A stretch of 64,000 nucleotides of DNA, taken from NCBI GenBank assembly GCA_018389105.1, contig JACATO010002451.1:2470001-2534000 (forward strand). Direction: 5' to 3'. Source of the stretch: Nautilus pompilius. Lineage: Eukaryota > Mollusca > Cephalopoda > Nautilida > Nautilidae. The notes below the pieces were generated by a model that saw only the letters and a list, made by a program, of their open reading frames with translations, was not told the origin of the DNA and searched no databases. Below, one piece after another: positions 47,501 to 53,189 of the stretch (position 1 is its first letter; every line of letters begins with the position of its first letter). The translations under genes were made by a program, and so were the position numbers.

Positions 47501-49639
47501 TATATTTATTTCCTCTTTATGCTATAACCTTTTAAATGTGGAAGTAAAGTTGTCAAAAACTATTCCACACTTTGTGCACTGATTTTATTTTAGTGACTTT
47601 TGGTGGTTTATATTACTAAGTTAAATCAGTCTTTCCTCTTAAAGAGAATGTGGCTTGAGGTGGTGATGACTGCTACATGAATAAGAAAAATGAAAGTTAT
47701 ATTCTCTTAATCTTGTTACTACATTTTAGAATATGCAAATAGAAGTATTTTTCTTAGAATTTTCTGTAGTGTTTCCAGGTATAGAAAGCATTTTAAATGG
47801 TCTTTTTTAGGTTGGGCTCCCGATCTGTCTGCAGTAACTCGATGAACAATGGCTGCACCACTGCCAGGTATCTGAACCTCACTGTTTATTGTTTCCCTCA
47901 GTATGAAGCTCACTGCCATAAGTAGATAAAGCCAGGAGAGCTACAAATTTTAAAGGAATTGGTGAACAGATACTTCTAACAATGAAAGAAAATTTAGATT
48001 ATTATTATAATTTAAGTTTTTTGCATCAAATACGTGCATGAATTCTCTGGGCTGACATTGCCTGATTACTAAAATTACATTCCTTAATGTCTGTTTTTTA
48101 ATTTGTTTTGATCCCCCTCCCAAAATGACTGATCACTATTAAAATATCAGTCTAAATTTGAGTTTCTTACTAGAGGAATTACGTCTATCATTATGAAAAT
48201 ATCTGTAATCTTTCACTAGGAATTAAAACTAATTTAGAATTTTTTCTTTTTGGAAATTTGATTATATTATTGATAATTATCATACATTTCTGCTCTTCCT
48301 AAATATCCCTATCCTTTACATAATGTCACATTCTATGCCTGAGGGCCTAATGGCTTACATTGACGAACGTTCTATTACTGTACATTTCTGCTCATGCACA
48401 ACTCAAATGGCTGAGTAATATAGCTGGTAGAAAAGCAGCATTTGTGTAGTCTTGGGGTGCTGCAAGTACCAGGGCTCCCACTGACATTCTTCCTCAAATT
48501 TGATACATGCACTGGCAGCACGCAGTGCTTACCTCAATACACACGATCCCTGCAGCATACAGCATGGATCCAGTGAATTTTATTGCTTATCAGATTTGGC
48601 CATAAAAATTCTTGAATTACTTGTAAAGCAAAATTGTGTAAAAGTTTTCTAATCTGCATAACAGCCCTGATTCTACTTATTAAATACTCTGTTAACGTGG
48701 AGAGCAAAGTTTTAATGAGTTAAAATGTATTTTAAAAGTTGTTGTGGTCAACCATGTCATGAGAATGTTCTTTTATCCCTTGCTATCATCTTAAGCAAAC
48801 CTGTGATAGTCATAAGTTAGTTTTCCAGCTTTTCAACAAGGAAAAAACACTTACATAATGAAAGTAAATGCTGGATTTTTTTCTAATACTTTTCTCCATA
48901 TATTAATGTTTACAAATTTTACTTTGTTCTTATGGAGCTCAGAACTCTCAAATTCTTGGTTCCAGGTCTGGTTAAGTTGATTTTACTGTGTGAAACAAAG
49001 ACACTTGGAAACTTTTTATTTTAAATCTGTGAACAGTTAAAATGAGACTATAAAACGCTCTTTCTATTCCTGTTTCAATGCCATCTGCAAGTTTTGGAAT
49101 AAAATCCAAGAATCCTGTCTGTATAATCAACAAAATAATACCAATATAAAAGGAAAATAATACTCTCAAGAACCAAACTTTTGGACAGTTTTCTGTTGAA
49201 AAATGCTTGACTTGGTTAGCTGTCTTCCTAACACATTCATTACCTTTTCATTGCATCAGTATTTGGGGGGACATTGGCTCATCTAATATTTTTTTGTATC
49301 CTAATGTGTTCAAAATAACTGAAATATTGAAAAGTCTAAATTGCTTTTTTTATTTAATTTGTTTCATTATTTTTGTCCAGTGTTTCTGTGTCACTGTGCA
49401 CTTTAGTACAAATATTCCTTGCTCACCTATTTAAAATGTTAAAAAAAAAACATTTTTGTTAGTAATAAAAGTGGAGGAAATTAAATACATTTACAATCTA
49501 CTAGTATCAGTTTATATAGAAGAAAACCTGATTCACTTAGATTTGCCCGTTTCCTTCCATTGTAGACTGTTCCAATCAGTTCCTATGCATGGAAATGGCT
49601 GTTAAAGATGAACTGACTGTCAACAATCAGTCTCGATGA
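8192..49639 (+). CDS. Giant mosaic transmembrane serine protease (corin-like), 40 exons, N-terminus incomplete
   Basis: Likely a cell-surface type II transmembrane protease. Exons: 8192-8519, 9778-9855, 11529-11644, 12038-12105, 12916-13082, 13343-13667, 16960-17199, 18079-18189, 18517-18549, 19711-19950, 20503-20586, 21004-21240, 22503-22604, 23010-23150, 23811-23960, 24617-24756, 24892-25093, 25353-25463, 25688-25795, 26120-26227, 26352-26465, 27244-27364, 29364-29465, 29629-29678, 29976-30168, 33748-34019, 35121-35257, 35505-35661, 36353-36457, 37019-37153, 39940-40263, 40783-40911, 41925-42065, 42347-42477, 43195-43408, 44005-44115, 45858-45968, 46265-46417, 46882-47232, 49566-49639. Every junction is AG/GT with matching phase; the sum is 2071 codons once one surplus base in exon 6 is discounted. 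Fz, LDLa, SRCR and S1 modules recall corin, while SEA and MAM recall enteropeptidase. The first coding exon is not certain. Residue numbers in the domain entries count from the first codon at 8192. Introns not mentioned elsewhere show nothing recognisable. Confidence 0.9.
9117..9200 (+). mobile_element. tRNA-derived SINE relic
   Basis: GGTGGCCGACTGGTAGAG resembles the 5' half of a tRNA-Ser/Leu type gene with an A box, and GGTATTAAACTCCCC downstream is a decayed B box (GGTTCGAACTCCC). Spacing suits a long-variable-arm tRNA head. It lies in the intron after the transmembrane exon. The tail is not recognised. Confidence 0.5.
10530..10690 (+). mobile_element. LINE reverse transcriptase C-terminal fragment
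   Basis: The frame contains [20 protein letters not shown] followed by [15 protein letters not shown]. This matches the region after the RT palm in CR1/Jockey-like LINEs (YxERLxxLxLxSLxxRRLRGDLIEVYKIL). Only this stub is recognisable; a plus-strand 5'-truncated or broken copy in a protease intron is most likely. Confidence 0.6.
11529..13082 (+). CDS. SEA domain (three exons)
   Basis: Exons 11529-11644, 12038-12105 and 12916-13082 (phases 1-0, 0-2, 2-1) encode residues ~136-252. The run starts [16 protein letters not shown], continues with the helical [14 protein letters not shown], then G(P)[14 protein letters not shown], and ends with a helix ([18 protein letters not shown]). This is the usual SEA layout seen near the membrane in enteropeptidase, matriptase and mucins. 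At the junction where autocleaving SEA domains carry GSVVV-like residues this one reads GSIWTN, so autoproteolysis is not assured. The assignment is by pattern. Confidence 0.72.
13343..13667 (+). CDS. Thr/Ser/Pro-rich stalk exon containing a 33-bp minisatellite
   Basis: The exon reads as a mucin-like stalk. The intended frame encodes an 11-residue unit, [11 protein letters not shown], repeated about five times and ending [13 protein letters not shown] before the Frizzled region. Exon length is 325, one more than the flanking phases allow (phase 1 in, phase 1 out needs a multiple of three). The surplus base is an extra C within 13466-13468 in the first repeat unit. As printed, the frame shifts into [11 protein letters not shown] repeats and stops at 13617-13619. 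A read or assembly error, or a null or variable allele, are the obvious explanations. Confidence 0.8.
13435..13618 (+). repeat. 33-bp coding minisatellite, five units plus a partial
   Basis: Units start at 13435, 13469, 13502, 13535 and 13568, with a partial sixth at 13601. Each has the form GCTCGGAGCTCCCCGGCT followed by an ACG run and ACC. The first unit is 34 bp because of one extra C; the others are 33 bp and virtually identical, which indicates recent homogenisation. The array is far richer in GC than the surrounding introns. Confidence 0.95.
14458..16902 (+). mobile_element. hAT DNA transposon (GTF2IRD2/ZBED-like, Charlie-type ends), nonfunctional
   Basis: The element lies in the intron between the stalk exon and the first Frizzled exon. 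It is flanked by a perfect 8-bp target duplication, GCATAGAT, at 14450-14457 and 16903-16910. The ends are imperfect inverted repeats: left CAGGAGTAGGAAAACTGCGG, right (reverse complement) CAGGAATGGGCAAACCTTTC. A transposase frame starts near 14676 with a BED-type finger ([11 protein letters not shown]...RHFQTKH), then [23 protein letters not shown] and [13 protein letters not shown]. The frame breaks near 15165 and several times after 15500. The C-terminal piece [19 protein letters not shown] lies at about 16615-16670, beyond an insertion. Confidence 0.9.
16262..16605. mobile_element. Probable nested insertion (MITE-like) inside the hAT element
   Basis: The transposase reading ...[13 protein letters not shown] near 16255 resumes as [12 protein letters not shown] near 16610, so the ~340 bp between do not belong. 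That block begins near CAAAGCCCGCATGGAGCCC and ends near the reverse complement of CAGAGCCAGTCCTAGCTATA, a loose inverted pair like the ends of small nonautonomous DNA elements. It holds a (CA)n run and an AT-rich centre. I could not find a target duplication, so the edges are approximate. Confidence 0.5.
16960..18549 (+). CDS. Frizzled cysteine-rich domain 1 and linker
   Basis: Exons 16960-17199 and 18079-18189, plus a 33-nt linker exon 18517-18549, all phase 1-1, encode residues ~361-488. Ten cysteines occur in the Frizzled pattern: [35 protein letters not shown], then VEQEC, IQC and DWCF. In Frizzled receptors this fold binds Wnt; in corin its tandem copies help position the pro-ANP substrate. 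The ligand here is unknown. The linker reads [10 protein letters not shown]. Confidence 0.85.
19711..20586 (+). CDS. Frizzled cysteine-rich domain 2
   Basis: Exons 19711-19950 and 20503-20586, both phase 1-1, encode residues ~489-596. The ten cysteines are [33 protein letters not shown], then RGC, TVC and VNC. The opening (CERVTFELC...FPNF) and the PPCRSLC motif closely parallel the second Frizzled domain of vertebrate corin. The split of 240 nt plus a short exon is the same as in domain 1, which points to tandem duplication. Confidence 0.88.
21004..22604 (+). CDS. Frizzled cysteine-rich domain 3
   Basis: Exons 21004-21240 and 22503-22604, phase 1-1, encode residues ~597-709. The cysteines are [32 protein letters not shown], then SNC, VDC and FLC, ten in all. 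It is the most diverged of the three. The end is acidic ([14 protein letters not shown]). The 1.26-kb intron between its two exons holds nothing I recognise. Confidence 0.8.
23010..23150 (+). CDS. LDL-receptor class A module 1
   Basis: A single phase 1-1 exon for residues ~710-756. Six cysteines and the calcium box are present: [34 protein letters not shown]. LDLa modules are about 40-residue calcium-dependent binding modules. This one joins the Frizzled block to the first MAM domain. Confidence 0.9.
23811..25093 (+). CDS. MAM domain 1 (three exons)
   Basis: Exons 23811-23960, 24617-24756 and 24892-25093 encode residues ~757-920. Hallmarks are the opening [22 protein letters not shown], read as separate motifs DCNFEDG and CSF...[20 protein letters not shown]; then [17 protein letters not shown]; and a closing [18 protein letters not shown] domains are adhesive or oligomerising modules found in meprins, RPTPs and enteropeptidase. 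Internal phases are 1, 0 and 1. Confidence 0.88.
24257..24322. repeat. 13-bp perfect hairpin arms, 40-nt loop
   Basis: GTTCAAATGAAAC (24257-24269) and GTTTCATTTGAAC (24310-24322) are exact inverses. The loop is CpG-containing and GC-richer than the surrounding MAM 1 intron, which suggests a small inserted element or structured RNA segment. Confidence 0.8.
25353..26465 (+). CDS. Four tandem LDLa modules (2-5)
   Basis: Four phase 1-1 exons, 25353-25463, 25688-25795, 26120-26227 and 26352-26465, encode residues ~921-1067. Each has six cysteines and an acidic end: [31 protein letters not shown]. One exon per module is the arrangement of LDLR and corin. The block sits directly before the SRCR and protease domains, as the second LDLa cluster of corin does. 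Confidence 0.92.
26692..27080. other. GC-rich, unexplained block in an AT-rich intron
   Basis: Between LDLa 5 and the SRCR exon, about 390 bp are markedly GC-rich with several CpGs and G-runs, flanked on both sides by AT-rich intron. No coding domain, terminal repeat or target duplication was recognised. It looks like a recent insertion of unknown type. It should not be taken as an exon: the phase of the flanking exons already matches. Confidence 0.5.
27244..29678 (+). CDS. Scavenger-receptor (SRCR-like) domain, three exons
   Basis: Exons 27244-27364, 29364-29465 and 29629-29678 (phases 1-2, 2-2, 2-1) encode residues ~1068-1158. Motifs are [23 protein letters not shown] and [16 protein letters not shown], which match the degenerate group A SRCR domain preceding the protease in corin and enteropeptidase (VCADGW...ACKQMGLG ... 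SCESRSKISLLC). It probably contacts the catalytic domain. Confidence 0.8.
28480..29230 (+). mobile_element. Tc1/mariner transposase relic
   Basis: In the intron within the SRCR domain, the plus strand reads [20 protein letters not shown], then [26 protein letters not shown] and LNLNLPMVD. These are the decayed counterparts of GGSVMVWGAI, GNLNAQRY, QDNARPHTARV and SPDLNPIE. Upstream traces (28570-28880) are shifted between frames. No ends were identified. Confidence 0.65.
29976..35661 (+). CDS. S1 (chymotrypsin-fold) serine protease domain
   Basis: Exons 29976-30168, 33748-34019, 35121-35257 and 35505-35661 encode residues ~1159-1411. The triad is complete: TAAHC (His57), NNDIALL (Asp102), GDSGGP (Ser195, codon 35511). 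Disulphide cysteines 1-122, 42-58, 136-201, 168-182 and 191-220 are all present, so the chain should stay tethered to the stem by the Cys in GCGRAP. Two features are not tryptic: the activation junction is PEIY-IVGG (Tyr codon 30035-30037), and the pocket reads SVCEGDSGG (Ser189, codon 35246) with SFTYHIC (Phe215, Thr216) and Gly226. I expect cleavage after a hydrophobic residue; this is inferred from the pocket alone. Confidence 0.93.
30240..33320 (-). mobile_element. ZBED5/Buster-like hAT transposon relic
   Basis: This fills most of the intron between the His57 and Asp102 exons. Read on the minus strand from about 32152, it has a BED-finger region ([33 protein letters not shown]), then [40 protein letters not shown] and [19 protein letters not shown], the typical ZBED5-type core. 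It is broken into several frames. The distal end near 33301-33320, read on minus, gives GTTCTCAAACTGGGTAG, typical of hAT termini. I could not locate the other terminus, so 30240 is approximate. Confidence 0.75.
32575..33106. repeat. Perfect 53-bp inverted repeat, 426-bp spacer
   Basis: The arm 32575-32627 starts GTTGGAAAGTGAAATTAATT. It is the exact reverse complement of 33054-33106, which ends AATTAATTTCACTTTCCAAC. The pair lies in the upstream part of the ZBED5-like hAT relic. Perfect arms in an otherwise decayed element suggest a later foldback insertion, an inverted duplication, or gene conversion between arms. Confidence 0.93.
36353..36457 (+). CDS. LDLa module 6, first module after the protease
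   Basis: A phase 1-1 exon for residues ~1412-1446: [19 protein letters not shown] followed by [16 protein letters not shown], with six cysteines and a calcium box. It is spliced directly to the S1 exon in phase, starting the C-terminal arm that most transmembrane serine proteases lack. Confidence 0.9.
37019..40263 (+). CDS. MAM domain 2 (two exons)
   Basis: Exons 37019-37153 and 39940-40263 (phase 1-1) encode residues ~1447-1599. Motifs are [19 protein letters not shown], then [18 protein letters not shown] and the closing [15 protein letters not shown]. Its second half is one 324-nt exon, unlike MAM 1 and MAM 3, where an extra intron interrupts it. The 2.8-kb intron inside this domain carries MULE and SINE relics. 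Confidence 0.88.
37690..38600 (-). mobile_element. MULE (Mutator-like) transposase relic
   Basis: The reverse strand gives, in order, [31 protein letters not shown], a DFENAA-like acidic motif with [27 protein letters not shown], and [20 protein letters not shown]. This is the order of the MULE transposase domain and FLYWCH-linked elements (LLPSKTEASYRRLF, DFEKAAINAFKAVFP, LAFVPVDDV, WNVYDRVL...TNNSVEAWH). It is fragmented into several frames, and no terminal repeats were found. Confidence 0.7.
38985..39125 (-). mobile_element. tRNA-derived SINE relic
   Basis: On the minus strand, GGGGATAGCACAGAACCA resembles a pol III A box and, about 40 nt further on, AGATTCAGTTCCTGGG resembles a B box. 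The adjoining sequence (GGTACCTACTCCCTGCTAG on plus) recalls the tRNA-unrelated part of invertebrate SINEs. It is diverged and its edges are uncertain. Confidence 0.5.
40783..40911 (+). CDS. LDLa module 7 (degenerate)
   Basis: A phase 1-1 exon for residues ~1600-1642: [20 protein letters not shown] and [17 protein letters not shown]. Six cysteines remain, but the usual SDE is LDE and the spacing before the third cysteine is longer, so calcium binding may be weaker than in its neighbours. Confidence 0.8.
41925..43408 (+). CDS. MAM domain 3 (three exons)
   Basis: Exons 41925-42065, 42347-42477 and 43195-43408 encode residues ~1643-1804: [50 protein letters not shown], and closing [16 protein letters not shown]. 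Phases 1-1, 1-0 and 0-1 are identical to MAM 1, so these two share intron positions. Confidence 0.88.
42952..43110 (+). mobile_element. tRNA-derived SINE relic in an intron
   Basis: TAGTGGCTAAATTACTGG (42956-42973) fits a pol III A box and GAGTTTGATCT (42994-43004) a decayed B box, at tRNA-like spacing. The phrase GTAGTGGCTAAA..GGACTAC is typical of tRNA-derived SINE heads. No tail or target duplication was recognised, so the 3' edge is approximate. Confidence 0.5.
44005..45968 (+). CDS. LDLa modules 8 and 9
   Basis: Phase 1-1 exons 44005-44115 and 45858-45968 encode residues ~1805-1878. Each has six cysteines: [18 protein letters not shown] with [11 protein letters not shown], and [17 protein letters not shown] with [12 protein letters not shown]. 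The two share DESDEAN, so they may be a tandem duplicate. The 1.7-kb intron between them is AT-rich with nothing recognisable. Confidence 0.92.
46265..47232 (+). CDS. MAM domain 4 (two exons)
   Basis: Exons 46265-46417 and 46882-47232 (phase 1-1) encode residues ~1879-2046: [59 protein letters not shown], and closing [20 protein letters not shown]. It is a near-canonical MAM domain, and its exon layout matches MAM 2. Confidence 0.93.
49566..49639 (+). CDS. Predicted terminal exon: short tail and stop
   Basis: After an acceptor at 49565, the in-phase reading is [20 protein letters not shown], four more residues, and a stop at 49637-49639. CSNQFLC resembles the start of another LDLa module that has been cut short. 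If this exon is not used, reading on from the previous exon ends after SSKK within the intron, giving nearly the same protein. Confidence 0.55.
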
Positions 49640-52600
49640 ACTAAAGTGGATGTGCATGTGGTTTCAAAACTACCATGTAGTATTAATGTTCATCTACACC
49701 ATCTCTTGTTGTCTTGTACAGTTTATTTCTGTTCTATTATTAGCTGTTGCTTCTTAAACAAATTTTTTAAATATTTGTCGCTTGTTTATTGTATTAGGTT
49801 TTTTTAAATGATGTTGTGTTGAATTTTTACTCAACCAGTAAAAGTTAGCATTTTCTTTTATTACCACTGAGCCAAAATCTTTAAAGTTGTCTGTGCACTG
49901 GGTAAAAACCAATCATCTTCAGATTTTTACTTAATTATAATGTGAATGCTTTAGTTATTATTCATCATCTTAAACAACCAAAAAGATAATTTAAAACAGA
50001 AATTATTAAAAAAAAAAAGATATAATTATTTAATTTTTATTTTTGAAATTTTGAAGACACTTTAAACTTCAGACAAATGAACTCTAGCTTCTAAATTCCT
50101 GGTTTCGTCAAACTCTTCTGGCCTTGTCAGCAAAGATGTTTCCTATAGGTTATCTGGAGTTTGGCCATAGTATCTAGAGAGGGGCTTGACTCAGACTAGA
50201 GATAACTTTGTAAAGATTTACGACAGTGTATATGAATCACAAAATCTGCTAATTTGTGAAAATGAACCAAGAAAATAACAAATTTACTAGACATGACTTA
50301 ATTTTCATTTTCAAAACTGTCCCTACTTTGTCCAGACTAAATATCTTATATACTAGCTACAGTACATTTCTAACAAGTTCTTTGGTTTTTTTAAAAATCC
50401 TAGTGAGCAAAGAAACGACACCAAATTTGAGATGTGGAGAAATTATTGATCCGATTGAGTGGATCTTTGTATTATTATTATGCCTTAGTTTGCAGCAGAA
50501 TAATGAAGTAATTATATTTCTGACTTGTTCACTGCCATCTGTAAACATGTATTATTGTATTCTGGTACCTTTCAGTTTTCAAAACTATATTTTATTTTTT
50601 ATATATAACTGTAGATATTAGGTGTTCTTTTTGTATTTAGTAATATTTATTCGTTTAATAACCAGTTATGTGACATCCTGAAATCAGATAGTGAATGAAA
50701 GCATGTATCTGTTTAAATTGATTTGTTTTTTGTTCAAACACTCAAATTTTTAGCAGATTGTTTGCTTGAAAGCAATTTTTACATATTTTTCTAAATATTT
50801 CCATTTTCAACACTGTATATTTGGGAAGAATGCTGTGATATAATGAGATGAATATTTGTTTTTGAAGTGCATTTAATCAATCACAATGTGGAAAAACTTT
50901 GCTTATATGCACCCTTCACTTAGCAAAAGATTTTGTTTAAACTTCATTGAAATAGTGTTTGTGGCAAAATTGTTACAAGTTTCTGCATTGTTATTAATTT
51001 GTTGTTATTTTTTCTATTAATGCATTAAAAAACTAATTTATACTGTCACTACAAATATAACAAATGGCTAATTTAACTGTCTTTCAGACTTGACCATTTA
51101 TTTTTTTGACATTTCAATTCCCCTTATCTTGCCGTAACCCTGCTCTCAATATCCTTGTCTGTAAGTTAGATTGTAAAAGCAGAGCTGAACTGAATCTAAT
51201 TATTTTGGTTTAAACTGATACTGTTTTTCAGTTTCTATGGTAACCAAAATTACAAGTGAACAATTAATGCTTTTCAAATGAAATTAGCATCACTGAAATG
51301 TTTGTTTTTAATGAAGTTGTTCTCATAGTCAGGATCAGACGAAACAACCAGAATTGGCCTCTCATTGAGGCCACAACTAATAGTAGACTTACTGATGGGG
51401 TGAGACTTAAAATATGAGTGGAATGAGATTTAAGTCAAAGAAATGAACTAGTTCATAATATCTGCTGCTGGCCAAGTTTAGAGTAGAGTTTTAGATCAGT
51501 GATATGGGGTCTGTTTGATTTGGAAACAGCAAAACAAATGTTTTTAACATGGAAAAGGTTCTACTGTCTGTACTCTTCCCAGGTTAAGAGTGCTGTAGAT
51601 TCCGGTCTTGGTTACAAGATGATGAGAATAGTTAAAATATTAGATCAGCTGTTTAACATTTATGAAATCAGAAGCCCCACCCCCCTGCAGTTGTCTGGTC
51701 ATGTTTTATAGTTAAATCAGCTAATCATTATTTTAACTAACCCCATTAGTAATACTACTATTTCTACTTTCTATGCGTAATTACCATAGTTAACACAAAC
51801 TTTGCAGTTTCAATGCTTGGTGCAGGGATGGTAATGATGTTAAACAAACACTCTGCCAATAGAACAGATAATCTAATCAGAAATTGGAACTTGATGTCCA
51901 AAACTGTGGGTTGTGATAATTTTACCTATTAACTTATATTTTAATCAGTGCTCAATCTTTAAACTACCAATATATTTTTTTGGACTTATCATCTATTAGT
52001 TTTTTTTGTTTATGGTGGTTGAAAAAATAGAATTATAATTTCAGATTTTATTTTAATACATTTAAGTGAAGTTTCAATTTTTTAAAATGGAAACTGTCTT
52101 TAATTCTTTTGCTCAAGTGCATTTAATCCATAGAAAAGTCTGAGACATATTATTTATGTAATTTGTATGTTTAATTATATTTATGAAGAGATTTTATTTA
52201 CACATGGAAATTGTATAAGTCTGTAAATTTTCACTGATGGCCTGGACTGAGAACATTTTCTCAGTGGAAAGAAATGCTTCATGTCTATGTAAACAAGTTT
52301 CATATTTAAAAAAAAAAAAACGTAAATAAAGTCTTTCGGAATTTGTTCGTTTTGTTTTACAGTATTTCTATATCTTCTTTTCAGGATTAAATTGAGATTA
52401 CTTTTTTTTTGACTGGTTTTCAGAAAGAAATACATTGTTAACATGTCTCAGTTTTAAAGATGATTAAAAATTTGACTACTTCTCAAAAACAAGGTCCCGG
52501 TTGTTCAGCTACTTTCTGGATCTCTATTACTGCTGTTTTCACACCTGTATCCTGTGGATTGTACAAACCTTGCACACCTCCATTTTTGCAGGCTTCATCA

Positions 52601-53189
52601 GACCACCACCTCTACAGAACCTGCAATCTTTTGATTTTTCATTTGTTTTTGGATTTGATATTTTGAGTTATTATAAAGACAAAATTTGCTTAAATCTTTG
52701 AAATTTTGTTTATGATAGAAACAAAACCATGGCTATGGCAAGAGTTTTATAGCTTAAACTTATTCATTTCTTCATTCAATAAAATAAATGACCTATAGTG
52801 CTGTTTCTTACACAAATTAAACTAACGCTACTTAAAATTTTTTTCTTGGTTCAATAAAATACATATTAAAACAACTTAAATATAACTATAGAGCTTAATG
52901 TTCATTCATCAAGGTCATCTGCATCTTTTGCTACTGCACATTTGTTTCATGAAACTAGAGCATGATTTTATGTAATGTATGTGGTTGGGTGTATGCATGA
53001 AAATATGGTATATGTATCTTATACTGGGTACATACCTAGGGAATACTGGAATTAATATGTTCAAAAGATAGACTAATTTGAATGCACCATTTTCTGTTAT
53101 ATTGTGGGAATTTCTTCCAGCATCATTCTGACAACATCTTATGAATATAGTGTTTCTCTTTTCTTTTTTTCAAAATCTCATGATTAGTG
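49640..53189 (+). other. 3' untranslated and intergenic AT-rich flank
   Basis: No gene-like reading frame is supported here. The sequence is AT-rich and CpG-poor, like the protease introns. AATAAA at 52325-52330 is one possible poly(A) signal for the protease gene, and a second lies near 52778; nearer variants (ATTAAA) also exist, so the transcript end cannot be fixed. Confidence 0.5.

Noticed and set aside
50256-50621. 121-codon frame downstream of the protease
   Set aside because: AT-rich, low-complexity hydrophobic composition without a recognisable family; probably chance in the 3' flank.
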